Shown here piece by piece: positions 17,869 through 26,345 of a stretch of 64,000 bases of DNA (positions are counted from its first letter, which is position 1; each line of letters opens with the position of its first letter). Made by a program: the position numbers and the translations under genes. This DNA comes from Lachnospiraceae bacterium. GTDB taxonomy: Bacteria > Bacillota > Clostridia > Lachnospirales > Lachnospiraceae. The notes below the pieces were generated by a model, which saw only the letters and a program-made list of their open reading frames with translations, had not been told where the DNA came from and made no database searches. Location: the NCBI GenBank assembly GCA_029062895.1, contig JAIDPF010000024.1, positions 1 through 64,000 of the forward strand. Reading direction: 5' to 3'.

Positions 17869-17884
17869 TGCTATTAATAAAATT

Positions 17885-17969
17885 CCCATGAGGGAGTAGC
17901 AGGCGTTTATCGTAACAAGTCAACATACTGACCAATTGGTCTGGCTTGTTTTAAATTGCGAGACTCATG
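17885..17969 (+). ncRNA. yybP-ykoY (manganese) riboswitch aptamer
   Basis: Matches the conserved core of the Mn2+-sensing yybP-ykoY element: GGGAGTAGC (17892-17900), TCAACATACT (17920-17929) and GCGAGAC (17958-17964). Closing stem P1 is CATGAG / CTCATG (17887-17892 with 17964-17969). An inner stem AACAAG / CTTGTT (17914-17919 with 17945-17950) encloses the hairpin GACCAATTGGTC. Directly after it, CATGTATAGT-AGAA-ACTATACATG (17966-17989) shares its left arm with P1 and can compete with it. A terminator follows at 18014. In this class Mn2+ binding generally favours gene expression. It controls the ABC transporter genes downstream. Confidence 0.85.
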
Positions 17970-18013
17970 TATAGTAGAAACTATACATGAAGTCCATATG
18001 ATGTAAATTATGT

Positions 18014-18050
18014 ACCCAAGTATAGTTTTAAAGCTGTACTTGGGTTTTTT
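18014..18050 (+). terminator. Riboswitch-controlled intrinsic terminator
   Basis: Stem ACCCAAGTA / TACTTGGGT (18014-18022 with 18037-18045) followed by TTTTTT, 30 bases before the ABC ATPase start codon and downstream of the riboswitch. Position fits transcription attenuation. Confidence 0.8.
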
Positions 18051-18080
18051 ATATTTCACAAAAATCAGGAGGTAGAAAAA

Positions 18081-18779
18081 ATGTTTATTACATTGAAAAA
18101 TGCAACAAAAAAGTATGGCGAAGAAGAATCGCTGGTTTATGCACTGGATCATGCAAATCTGGAAATTGAGAAAGGTGAGATCTGTGTAATATTGGGACCC
18201 TCAGGATCTGGTAAGTCCACATTGCTTAATATGCTTGGAGGACTAGACCACTTAGATGAGGGAGAAATTATTGTAGGCGGCAGAAACCTTTCCGGATATA
18301 AAAGCAATATGCTTACGGATTATCGTAAGGAAGATGTGGGATTTGTTTTTCAGTTTTATAATTTAATTCCGGATCTGACTGTGGCAGAAAACATTGAAGT
18401 GGTGTCGGATATCGCTGAAAATCCTTTAAATATTGATGAAGTGTTGGAAGCTATGGGAATGGAAAAATATCGTTACCGCTTTCCGAAAGAGCTTTCCGGT
18501 GGTCAGCAGCAGCGTGTTGCGATTGCAAGAGCAATTATTAAAAATCCTAAATTATTACTTTGTGATGAATTGACAGGTGCGTTGGATACAAAATCGTCAA
18601 AAACAGTTTTGGAATTCATAGAGAAAATAAATAAATTATATAAAACCACAACAGTTATTATTACCCATAATGAAGCGATTGCAAAAATGGCAGACAGAGT
18701 AATTTATATTAAAGACGGAAAAGCACAGGAAAATAGAATGAATCCCGAAAAGAAATCTGCTTCGGAATTGGAACTTTAA
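18081..18779 (+). CDS. ABC transporter ATP-binding protein, MacB/LolD type
   Basis: 232-aa nucleotide-binding subunit. Walker A GPSGSGKST (around 39-47), signature LSGGQQQRVAIARA, Walker B LLLCDELTGALD and the switch His in TVIITHNEAIAKMADR are all intact. The pattern (ALDHANLEIEKGEICVILGPSGSGKST, GLDHLDEGEI) is that of the MacB/LolD family that works with FtsX-like permeases. Strong AGGAGG site before ATG 18081. Six bases precede the next frame. Preceded by a manganese riboswitch, which is unusual for this transporter class. Base composition is AT-rich like the rest of the island. Confidence 0.93.
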   Translation: MFITLKNATKKYGEEESLVYALDHANLEIEKGEICVILGPSGSGKSTLLNMLGGLDHLDEGEIIVGGRNLSGYKSNMLTDYRKEDVGFVFQFYNLIPDLTVAENIEVVSDIAENPLNIDEVLEAMGMEKYRYRFPKELSGGQQQRVAIARAIIKNPKLLLCDELTGALDTKSSKTVLEFIEKINKLYKTTTVIITHNEAIAKMADRVIYIKDGKAQENRMNPEKKSASELEL

Positions 18780-18791
18780 GGGAGGATGGCT

Positions 18792-21014
18792 ATGAATTTA
18801 AATAAAAGATATTTTCGAAGCATTAAAAACAATTTATCATTTTATATTTTTGCCGCTGTTTTAACGATCATGACATTATTTTTATTTTTTATGTTAAATA
18901 TTGCAGGCAGTGCAATTTGGGAGTTTGGTGATGATTTTTTTGAAACCCAGAATGTTGAAGATGCCAATTTTACAACATATTTCCCAATCCCAGAAAATGA
19001 AATCAAAGAACTGGAAGAAGAATATTTAGTAAATCTTGAAACCCAATATTATAGTAATATAGAGACAGATGGTATAACCGCCAGAGTTTTTAAAAAGACA
19101 AGCGAAATAAATCTTTACAGTATAACAGAGGGAAAAGATGTAGAGAAAAATGATGAGATCATTATTTCGGAAGGATATGCCGTATTTAACAAAATATCAA
19201 TAGGTGATCTGATAACAATAGGAAATAAAGCATATACTGTGACTGGATTTTTTCAAAGACCGGATTATTTATATATGCTTCAAAATGATGGTGATTCCTA
19301 TAAGAATGTCACCACATTTTATCTTGCTTATGTAACAGATGAAGAGTATGAAAATATAGGTGGGGAAAATTGTCTTTATTTTGTATGCTACAACGAGAAC
19401 AACCAAGCTGATTTTCGTAAAGCGGTAAATGAGAAATATTATATGCGTACTTACATATCCGCGAAAGAGAATATGCGAATCGATATGGTAAAAATGCAGG
19501 CTGAAATGTTTAACATTATTTCCTATATTATCTTGGCTGTCATGCCATTAATTGTAGTGGTTCTTGTGAGTATTGTTATTAATCGAAAAGTAAAGTCCGA
19601 GCAAAAATTGATCGGCACATTATCTGCTCTTGGGTATAAAAAAGGTAAACTGATGCTTCATTATGCCGGATTTGCCATGATACCCGGATTATTCGGCGGA
19701 GTATTTGCAATACTCTTTACAATGATATTTGCACAATCTTTTGGAGAAGTATGTTTGGCCGATTACGAGCCTATGCGAATAAAATGTCATTTAGACCCTA
19801 TAGCAGCAGTCTTAGGAATTATTGTTCCTACGGCAATGTACATATTAGCAGCGATGCGCTCGGTAAATAAATTATTAAAAAAAGATACCGTACTTCTGCT
19901 GAACGGGAATTCAGAGCAGGGGGAGAAAAATTTCAAAAATATATTGGTAAAAAACAAGATCTCCTTCCGAATAAAGTATGCATTGCGTTCCTTGATTGGA
20001 AATCCATCCAGAACATTTGTGGTATTTCTTGGTGTTTTCTCAGGAAGTTATATTGCTCTTTTAGGATATAGCTTTTTAGACACTATGGATAACACAAAGC
20101 AAAATATGATTGACGGAGTGGGAAAATATGAGTACCAGTATGTTTTGAATGAACTTGTGGAGGAAAGTGAGTATGGTGGCGAACCTGTTATCATTTCAAC
20201 AATGGAAAACACGGCAGGTGAGCAATTCAGTATGATCGGAACGACAGATTTTAATCCATATTTAAGTTTGAAAGATATGGATGGAAATGATATCAACCTT
20301 ATGGATGGTTATTATATTACCAGTGTAATGGCAATGTTACAAAGAGTTCAGACCGGAGACAAATTAACAATTTGTAATCCACTGACCTTGGAAGAATTTG
20401 AGATTACTATTGCCGGAGTTTTGGACAATGATATGCAGAACGCAATATTCAGTAATAAAGAAAATGTTGCCAGGATTATGGGGATTGAGGAAAATGTAAG
20501 CAATGTAATCATGAGTGATGTGGCACTTAATATACCTGATTCCAAGATTATGCAAACGCTCAAAAAGGCTGATGCTAAGGAACAATTTCAAAATATATCA
20601 AACGAAATGAATGTAATGATTTATTTTCTGATTGGAATAGGAGCAATTGTTTGTGTGGCATCCATATATGTAGCTGTGAATATGCTGGTATCAGAGAATC
20701 GTTCTAATATCTCGATGCTGAAAGTGTTAGGTTATAGGGATAAACAGATTAACCGGATTGTATTGAGCGTAAACCATATTTTGTTGCCGATTGGATTTAT
20801 TCTCAGCATTCCTCTGGTATTTGCATCAACAAACTGGTTTATGGTTTTTCTGGCAGATTTTATCGGCGCTCTGCCAAAGGCATACATTGCCCCTTTGAGT
20901 TTCTTTTATACAGCTGTTTTGGTGTGTTGCAGTTACTTTGGCTCATTGTTCTTATTGAGACGTAAGGTATCTAAAGTGGATATGGTGGAAAGCTTAAAAG
21001 GAAATCGGGAATAA
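18792..21014 (+). CDS. ABC transporter permease, double FtsX/MacB-like
   Basis: About 740 aa, start chosen at ATG 18792 because GGGAGG lies six bases upstream of it and touches the earlier ATG at 18786. Layout: one N-terminal membrane helix (about 17-40), an extracytoplasmic domain, three helices (about 240-360), a connecting segment, a second helix-extracytoplasmic unit, and three C-terminal helices ending in RRKVSKVDMVESLKG, a typical FtsX-like tail. Together with the ATPase it forms a complete exporter or mechanotransmission ABC system. Substrate unknown; the riboswitch points to manganese homeostasis or Mn-linked envelope stress, which is inference. Confidence 0.88.
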   Translation: MNLNKRYFRSIKNNLSFYIFAAVLTIMTLFLFFMLNIAGSAIWEFGDDFFETQNVEDANFTTYFPIPENEIKELEEEYLVNLETQYYSNIETDGITARVFKKTSEINLYSITEGKDVEKNDEIIISEGYAVFNKISIGDLITIGNKAYTVTGFFQRPDYLYMLQNDGDSYKNVTTFYLAYVTDEEYENIGGENCLYFVCYNENNQADFRKAVNEKYYMRTYISAKENMRIDMVKMQAEMFNIISYIILAVMPLIVVVLVSIVINRKVKSEQKLIGTLSALGYKKGKLMLHYAGFAMIPGLFGGVFAILFTMIFAQSFGEVCLADYEPMRIKCHLDPIAAVLGIIVPTAMYILAAMRSVNKLLKKDTVLLLNGNSEQGEKNFKNILVKNKISFRIKYALRSLIGNPSRTFVVFLGVFSGSYIALLGYSFLDTMDNTKQNMIDGVGKYEYQYVLNELVEESEYGGEPVIISTMENTAGEQFSMIGTTDFNPYLSLKDMDGNDINLMDGYYITSVMAMLQRVQTGDKLTICNPLTLEEFEITIAGVLDNDMQNAIFSNKENVARIMGIEENVSNVIMSDVALNIPDSKIMQTLKKADAKEQFQNISNEMNVMIYFLIGIGAIVCVASIYVAVNMLVSENRSNISMLKVLGYRDKQINRIVLSVNHILLPIGFILSIPLVFASTNWFMVFLADFIGALPKAYIAPLSFFYTAVLVCCSYFGSLFLLRRKVSKVDMVESLKGNRE

Positions 21015-21043
21015 AAATAAATATTGTGACAAATCGTATTTTC

Positions 21044-21072
21044 TTGCATCGGCATGCTCCATATGTTATACT
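21044..21072 (+). promoter_or_regulatory. Promoter of the nitroreductase gene
   Basis: TTGCAT (21044-21049), 17-base spacer, TATACT (21067-21072), about 75 bases before the start codon. Confidence 0.65.
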
Positions 21073-21146
21073 AAAACAGATATCATCAGATGTGTTATGT
21101 AACGCTTTGTGATAGATCTATATTATAAAATCAAGGAGGGAATACC

Positions 21147-21686
21147 ATGACGGTCAAAGAATGCATCTTAGAAAGACGCAGCATCCGTAAATTTACCACT
21201 AAGGCAGTTGAGGAATCCGTTCTCCGGGAGATCATTGAGGAGGCGTCCTATTCCCCCAGCTGGAAAAATACTCAGATCGTTCGTTATATTGCTGTTTCTG
21301 ATCCGGCAGTAAAGGAAAAGATCAGCCACTGTACCTCTGGTTATCCTCATAATGGCGATATTATCAATGGAGCGCCCACAGTCATTGCCGTAACGATGAT
21401 CAAAAACCGTTGCGGTTACGAACGCGACGGCTCCTATTCCACCACCAAGGAAGACGGCTGGCAGATGTTTGATGCAGGCATTGCGTCGCAGACGTTCTGT
21501 CTCGCAGCACATGAGCACGGTATCGGATCTGTTATCCTCGGCATTTTAGATTATGATGAAATCGCAAAGATATTACAGCTGCCGGAAGACAGGGAATTGG
21601 TCACATTGATTCCCATCGGCTATCCTGATGAAGCGCCAGCAGCGCCAAAACGCAAAACGATAGATGATATATTAACTATTGTATGA
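21147..21686 (+). CDS. Nitroreductase family protein
   Basis: FMN-dependent oxidoreductase of 179 aa. N-terminal ERRSIRKFT is the standard FMN-binding start of the family; SPSWKNTQ and GIGSVILGILD occupy the usual positions of the core, and the tail is IPIGYPDEAPAAPKR. Family members reduce nitro compounds, quinones or flavins with NAD(P)H; the natural substrate cannot be deduced. AAGGAGGG precedes ATG 21147. Monocistronic between its own promoter and a strong terminator; it marks the right edge of the AT-rich island. Confidence 0.92.
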   Translation: MTVKECILERRSIRKFTTKAVEESVLREIIEEASYSPSWKNTQIVRYIAVSDPAVKEKISHCTSGYPHNGDIINGAPTVIAVTMIKNRCGYERDGSYSTTKEDGWQMFDAGIASQTFCLAAHEHGIGSVILGILDYDEIAKILQLPEDRELVTLIPIGYPDEAPAAPKRKTIDDILTIV

Positions 21687-21690
21687 CATT

Positions 21691-21719
21691 AATGGAGAGA
21701 TTTTTCTCTCCATTTTTTT
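21691..21719 (+). terminator. Intrinsic terminator after the nitroreductase gene
   Basis: AATGGAGAG / CTCTCCATT stem (21691-21699 with 21706-21714) with a run of T, five bases after the stop codon. Confidence 0.9.
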
Positions 21720-21834
21720 GAGCTGTTTTGTGATCTAAGGATAAATAAATAGATAGAAAAATGATGAAATAAGAAATATATTCTGAGATTTTAATTATCT
21801 TATAATAACTTTAATGATCTGAAAGGAACAAGCT

Positions 21835-22746
21835 ATGAGACATTTAATGAACCCACTTGATTTTACTACCGAAGAATTGGAACAGCTTTTTGATCTTGCC
21901 GATGATATTCAGGCACATCCTGATAAATATGCACATAAATGCGAAGGCAAAAAACTGGCAACCTGTTTTTATGAGCCAAGCACCCGGACAAGATTAAGCT
22001 TTGAATCTGCCATGCTGAACCTTGGAGGTCACGTCATCGGCTTTTCCGATGCCAATTCCTCCTCGGCTGCCAAAGGAGAAAGCGTATCCGATACGATCCG
22101 CATGATCTCATGTTATGCGGATATCTGTGCCATGCGCCACCCCAAAGAGGGCGCGCCCATGGTTGCTGCCACCAAGTCTTCCATTCCGGTTATTAACGCC
22201 GGAGACGGCGGTCATCAGCACCCAACGCAGACTTTGACCGACCTGCTAACCATCCGCTCATTAAAAGGACGCCTGAACAATTTTACCGTCGGTTTATGCG
22301 GTGATCTCAAATTTGGACGTACGGCACATTCTCTGGTCAATGCCCTAGTCCGCTACGATAATATACGTTTTATCTTTATTTCACCGGAGGAATTAAAGAT
22401 TCCCAGTTATCTGCGGGATAAATTAAAAGAACTGAATATTCCATTTAAAGAAGTGATCCGTCTGGAGGACAGTCTCCCGGAGCTTGATCTTTTGTATATG
22501 ACGCGTGTCCAGAGAGAACGTTTCTTCAATGAAGAGGATTATGTACGATTGAAAGATTTCTATATTCTGAATAAAGAAAAGATGAAACTGGCACCGGAAG
22601 ATATGCTGGTGCTTCATCCCCTGCCCCGCGTCAACGAGATCTCTGTGGAAGTCGATGAAGATCCAAGAGCCGTTTATTTTAAGCAGGTACAATACGGTGT
22701 CTATGTCCGCATGGCGCTGATCCTGACACTGCTGGAACTTGCCTGA
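21835..22746 (+). CDS. pyrB: Aspartate carbamoyltransferase, catalytic subunit
   Basis: Condenses carbamoyl phosphate and aspartate to carbamoyl-aspartate, the committed step of pyrimidine synthesis. Family motifs are present: carbamoyl-phosphate loop [23 protein letters not shown] and the C-terminal HPLPRVNEI. Length 303 aa is normal. AAAGGA site before ATG 21835; a TATAAT at 21801-21806 may be the -10 element. The regulatory subunit gene follows directly, so the enzyme is probably the allosteric PyrB-PyrI complex. Confidence 0.97.
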   Translation: MRHLMNPLDFTTEELEQLFDLADDIQAHPDKYAHKCEGKKLATCFYEPSTRTRLSFESAMLNLGGHVIGFSDANSSSAAKGESVSDTIRMISCYADICAMRHPKEGAPMVAATKSSIPVINAGDGGHQHPTQTLTDLLTIRSLKGRLNNFTVGLCGDLKFGRTAHSLVNALVRYDNIRFIFISPEELKIPSYLRDKLKELNIPFKEVIRLEDSLPELDLLYMTRVQRERFFNEEDYVRLKDFYILNKEKMKLAPEDMLVLHPLPRVNEISVEVDEDPRAVYFKQVQYGVYVRMALILTLLELA

Positions 22747-22796
22747 GCCGCAAGGCGGGCACAGTATAAATCTAATTGACAGAAAGGAATGTAATC

Positions 22797-23228
22797 ATGT
22801 TAAATGTAGGAAAAATAGAAGAAGGATTCGTTCTTGACCATATCCCTGCCGGAAGGAGTATGTCGATCTACTACCATCTCGGACTGGATAAACTGGACTG
22901 CTGCGTGGCGATCATCAAAAACGCCAAAAGCAATAAACTTGAGAAAAAAGATATCATCAAGGTAGAGTGCGATATCAACACCCTCAATCTGGATGTCCTT
23001 GCGGTCATCGACCACACGATCACAGTCAACGTGATCAAAGCCGGTGAAATTGTCGAAAAGAAAGTGCTCGTCCTGCCGAAAGAACTCAAAGGCGTTATGA
23101 AATGCAAAAATCCCCGCTGCATCACCTCCATTGAACAGGAGCTGCCCCACATTTTTTATCTGGCAGATGCAGACAGGGAAATCTATCGCTGTAAATACTG
23201 CGATGAAAAAAACAGCGAGAAAATGTAA
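22797..23228 (+). CDS. pyrI: Aspartate carbamoyltransferase, regulatory subunit
   Basis: Non-catalytic subunit that binds nucleotide effectors and a structural zinc. The C-terminal four-Cys zinc site is visible: CKNPRC and CKYC. Start placed at ATG 22797, seven codons inside the longest frame, because AAAGGA lies eight bases upstream. 143 aa, normal length. Fifty bases after pyrB; ends convergent with the next minus-strand gene, only five bases apart. Confidence 0.96.
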   Translation: MLNVGKIEEGFVLDHIPAGRSMSIYYHLGLDKLDCCVAIIKNAKSNKLEKKDIIKVECDINTLNLDVLAVIDHTITVNVIKAGEIVEKKVLVLPKELKGVMKCKNPRCITSIEQELPHIFYLADADREIYRCKYCDEKNSEKM

Positions 23229-23233
23229 TTTAA

Positions 23234-24166
23234 TCAGCCAATACCAATCACTTCATTTTTCGGCTTAGATGTCTGTACCACACTGACAGCATGAAGGACA
23301 GGTCCTTCCCCCTTGTAATCCGCAAAGAATTCTTTCTTTGGAATGACCGTGACCTTAACCCACTGCTGGTTCTTCAAGGCATCTATGCCGTCATACTGGC
23401 ACACATAACCCAAGAAAGCGATATCCTCCGCACAGCAGGTCATAACCATCCTGCCCGGTACGAAATATCCCTTCGGGAATTTGTCTGATTTTAATACCAT
23501 AGCTTTATAAACGATCTTTTTCCCTTCATAACGTTCCAAATGGTCCATCATATCCATATACCATATTCCAAACGTATTATCATCCAGTTCGATGGTATCT
23601 GATTTCAGGTCATAGGGAAGATCCTCTTCAAAGATCGTATCGACTTCTCCCTCTGCCGTTTCAAAAACGACCTCCGTTTTGGCATTGACCGCTTTTATGT
23701 TCCTCCTGTAACTGCCCAGACTGTCTATGCAGTTATCACAGCGGTTAAAGATGACCAACTCAGACTTACGGATCATCTCTGCAACCATGGCTTTCATATT
23801 ATTATAATACATGGGAAATGTCTCTGCATTAATACAGGTGATCTGCTGTTCCAGAGTCCAGTGAAACGGCATCTTTAATCCCTTCATATTCCACATGCCG
23901 TTATATTCGATCAGAATACGCTCCGGCGAATGTTTCTTTTCCAGCTCTATCAACTTGGAAGTCTTAAAATCTGACTCATCTTCTAAAATTTCCACAACCG
24001 TTCTAGAGTTCTTCAGAACATCCTCGTCATACTCCACTTCTCCCTCTTCGCAGAGAATCAGCAGCGTCGTACCTTTGATCTGAAAATAATCCTGCTGCAG
24101 CGTATAATTGATAAATGTAGATTTCCCACTGTCTAGAAAACCATTGATCATATATACCGGTTTCAT
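23234..24166 (-). CDS. CobW-like P-loop GTPase fused to YcgQ/DUF1980-like domain
   Basis: Residues 1-200 are a G3E/CobW-type P-loop protein: INGFLDSGKSTFINY (P-loop 9-17), ILCEEGEVEY and a G4-like NRCDN. The usual CxCC metal motif of CobW proteins is absent. Residues about 200-310 resemble the extracellular YcgQ/DUF1980 domain of a putative metal permease (VPGRMVMTCCAEDIAFLGYVC), here without membrane helices. It directly follows a His-rich CobW gene 30 bases away. CobW proteins are metal-dependent GTPases that insert or traffic Zn, Co or similar; the C-terminal domain assignment is from remembered pattern. Confidence 0.7.
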   Translation of the reverse strand: MKPVYMINGFLDSGKSTFINYTLQQDYFQIKGTTLLILCEEGEVEYDEDVLKNSRTVVEILEDESDFKTSKLIELEKKHSPERILIEYNGMWNMKGLKMPFHWTLEQQITCINAETFPMYYNNMKAMVAEMIRKSELVIFNRCDNCIDSLGSYRRNIKAVNAKTEVVFETAEGEVDTIFEEDLPYDLKSDTIELDDNTFGIWYMDMMDHLERYEGKKIVYKAMVLKSDKFPKGYFVPGRMVMTCCAEDIAFLGYVCQYDGIDALKNQQWVKVTVIPKKEFFADYKGEGPVLHAVSVVQTSKPKNEVIGIG

Positions 24167-24195
24167 GCTTAGCCTCCCTTATCCGAATATTATTT

Positions 24196-25326
24196 TCACT
24201 TCGCAAACAATTTCTTCAGATTCTCCTCCACCAGCTTGGAACCGATGACGCAAATCTTACCGGTTACCTGGGGCTGCCCTTCCCTGACATCGCTTTCACC
24301 CGGCACATAATCAAAATAGATCCATGTTCCGTCCTCTGCTGGCACCATACCCTTTGCACGGAGAATGATACCAAGATCCTTTGACTCATCCAACGTCTCA
24401 AGAATCGTCTCAATCGCCTGTTTTGAATATTTTGCGGGAGTCTCCATACCCCAGCTTCCAAATACCTCATCCGCATGATGATGTCCATGATGATCATGGT
24501 CATGACAGCCACAGGTGCAGCCTTCTCCATGGTCATGATGATGGTGGTGCTCATGTCCTTCCTCTTCATGATCGTGATGGTGATGATGCTCGTGATCATG
24601 ATCTTCCTCATGATCATGGTGATGGTGGTGCTCATGTCCTTCCTCTTCATGATCGTGATGATGGTGATGCTCATGATCATGATCCTCATGTTCCTCCTGC
24701 ACCTTCTTCAGGAGCTCTGCCAAAAGATCTTCTTCCTTCTCGATCGTCTCCCTGATCTTCGTTCCCGCGATCTCATCCCATGGTGTCGTAATGATGGTTG
24801 CTTTATCATTATATTCCCGGAGCATCTCCACCGCCGTCTTTAACTTATCTTCCTTCATATTGCCGGTACGGCTTAAAATGATTGTCCCTGCATGCTCTAC
24901 CTGATTGACAAAAAATTCACCAAAGTTCTTAATATAAATCTTACATTTCGTCGCATCCACTACTGCAACTGCGCTGTTCAACACCACCTGATCACCCAGA
25001 TCAGCATCCTGTACCGCCTTCACAACATCTGACAGCTTTCCTACGCCGGAAGGTTCAATGATGATCCTGTCTGGCTGATATTTATCCAGCACCTCATGAA
25101 GCGATGTTCCGAAATCCCCGACTAATGAACAGCAGATACAGCCGGAGTTCATCTCTTTGATCTCGATACCCGCTTCCTGTAAAAATCCGCCGTCGATGCC
25201 GATCTCACCAAATTCATTCTCGATCAAAACAACCTGCTCACCCTGATAAGCTTCCTTTAACAGCTTCTTGATCAGTGTGGTTTTTCCTGCTCCTAAAAAT
25301 CCTGATACTACATCTACCTTTGTCAT
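24196..25326 (-). CDS. CobW/COG0523 metallochaperone GTPase with long His-rich metal-binding insert
   Basis: 376 aa from ATG 25326 (GGGAG eight bases upstream; the longer frame has no ribosome site). P-loop GFLGAGKTT (9-17), the CICC metal motif (63-66) and a switch region IEPSGVGKLSD, then the C-terminal COG0523 domain (about 285-376). Between them, about 213-283 is an extreme His/Asp/Glu-rich stretch made of two copies of a unit of about 27 residues built from DHDHEHHHHH and DHEEEGHEHHHHH, plus a CTCGC cluster. Such His tracts store or hand over Zn2+ or Ni2+. Followed by the CobW-YcgQ fusion and preceded by the SufBC-like pair. Probably metal trafficking; the metal is unknown. Confidence 0.9.
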   Translation of the reverse strand: MTKVDVVSGFLGAGKTTLIKKLLKEAYQGEQVVLIENEFGEIGIDGGFLQEAGIEIKEMNSGCICCSLVGDFGTSLHEVLDKYQPDRIIIEPSGVGKLSDVVKAVQDADLGDQVVLNSAVAVVDATKCKIYIKNFGEFFVNQVEHAGTIILSRTGNMKEDKLKTAVEMLREYNDKATIITTPWDEIAGTKIRETIEKEEDLLAELLKKVQEEHEDHDHEHHHHHDHEEEGHEHHHHHDHEEDHDHEHHHHHDHEEEGHEHHHHHDHGEGCTCGCHDHDHHGHHHADEVFGSWGMETPAKYSKQAIETILETLDESKDLGIILRAKGMVPAEDGTWIYFDYVPGESDVREGQPQVTGKICVIGSKLVEENLKKLFAK

Positions 25327-25403
25327 TTTCTTCACTCCCTTTAAACTTATTATAATATGTTTTCCGAACGATCTACGGCTTTCCCGCTTCACTCATCCGT
25401 GCT

Positions 25404-26321
25404 CTACTTTAAGAATCCGTCTACGATCTGCGCTTCCGCCTCTGCCTCCGTCAGGCCTAACGTCATCAACTTAACCAGCTGCTCTCCCGCAATCTTTCCG
25501 ATCGCTGCCTCATGGATCAGGCTGGCATCCACATGATTGGCTGTGATCTCAGGGATCGCCCGCACACTGGCGCGATCCATGATGATCGCATCACATTCCG
25601 AATGTCCGGAACAAAGATTGTTTCCATTGATCTTTGCCAGAAATACCTGCTTAGAATCATCCCTTGCCACAGAACGGGAGATAACATTCGTACTGGAACC
25701 TTTTCCATTTAACTCTACTTCAAAACAGGTCTCTGCCGTCTGCTTTCCATGGGTCATCAGCTTTTCTTTGATCAGCAGGGTTGCCCCATCTGCCAGCACC
25801 GCCTTGGTTGAACGTCTGGTAGAATCCACACCCTTGATCTGCACAGTATCCATTTCCATATAAGCGTCCTCTGCCAGATCAACCACCGTGGAAGGATTCA
25901 TGATTCGTTCCCCACTGCCGTCCCCCTGTCCGTAATGCTTCTCCACATAACGCACCTTGGAATTTTTCCCTATGTGGAATGTATGAATACCGCTGTGTTC
26001 CGATGCCTGATCCCCGGCATTGTGGATACCGCAGCCCGCAATGATCGTCACATCACAGTTCTCGCCGATGATAAAATCATTATAAACCAGTTCCTTTAAC
26101 CCTGTCTGGGACAATAACACCGGAATATGCACGCTTTCCTTCACTGTTCCCGGCTTGATGATGATATCGATGCCCGGCTTATCCTCTTTGGTTACGATAT
26201 CAATATTGGCAGTCGTACCGCGTCCGCCCGCCTGCCCATTGATCCGGAGGTTATAAGCCCCTTCCGGCACCTCATGCAATCCGGCAACCTGCTCCAACAA
26301 TGTTCTCTGTATACTATCCAT
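25404..26321 (-). CDS. SufB/SufD-like Fe-S scaffold protein, short form
   Basis: 305 aa, much shorter than SufB (about 470) and made only of the beta-helix core and C-terminal helices. The C-terminus has the SufBD signature: SGHSECDAIIMD, RAIPEI, HEAAIGKI and a terminal GLTEAEAEAQIVDGFL. Forms a scaffold with the SufC-like ATPase encoded 24 bases upstream. Two-gene SufCB loci without SufD, SufS and SufU occur in anaerobic Clostridia and archaea and are regarded as the minimal ancestral form of the SUF machinery. Start ATG 26321 after AGGAG. Confidence 0.88.
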   Translation of the reverse strand: MDSIQRTLLEQVAGLHEVPEGAYNLRINGQAGGRGTTANIDIVTKEDKPGIDIIIKPGTVKESVHIPVLLSQTGLKELVYNDFIIGENCDVTIIAGCGIHNAGDQASEHSGIHTFHIGKNSKVRYVEKHYGQGDGSGERIMNPSTVVDLAEDAYMEMDTVQIKGVDSTRRSTKAVLADGATLLIKEKLMTHGKQTAETCFEVELNGKGSSTNVISRSVARDDSKQVFLAKINGNNLCSGHSECDAIIMDRASVRAIPEITANHVDASLIHEAAIGKIAGEQLVKLMTLGLTEAEAEAQIVDGFLK

Positions 26322-26345
26322 TTCTCCTCCGACTTTTCCTTTTCT

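Noticed and set aside
24475..24700. Possible CRISPR or satellite-like array because of visible DNA repetition
   Set aside because: The repetition is the coding sequence of the His-rich segment; no spacers or regular repeat length.
24381..24843. Plus-strand open frames opposite the His-rich CobW region
   Set aside because: Mirror of the biased GAT/CAT codons; Met/Ile/Val or Asp/His-rich shadow peptides without start signals.
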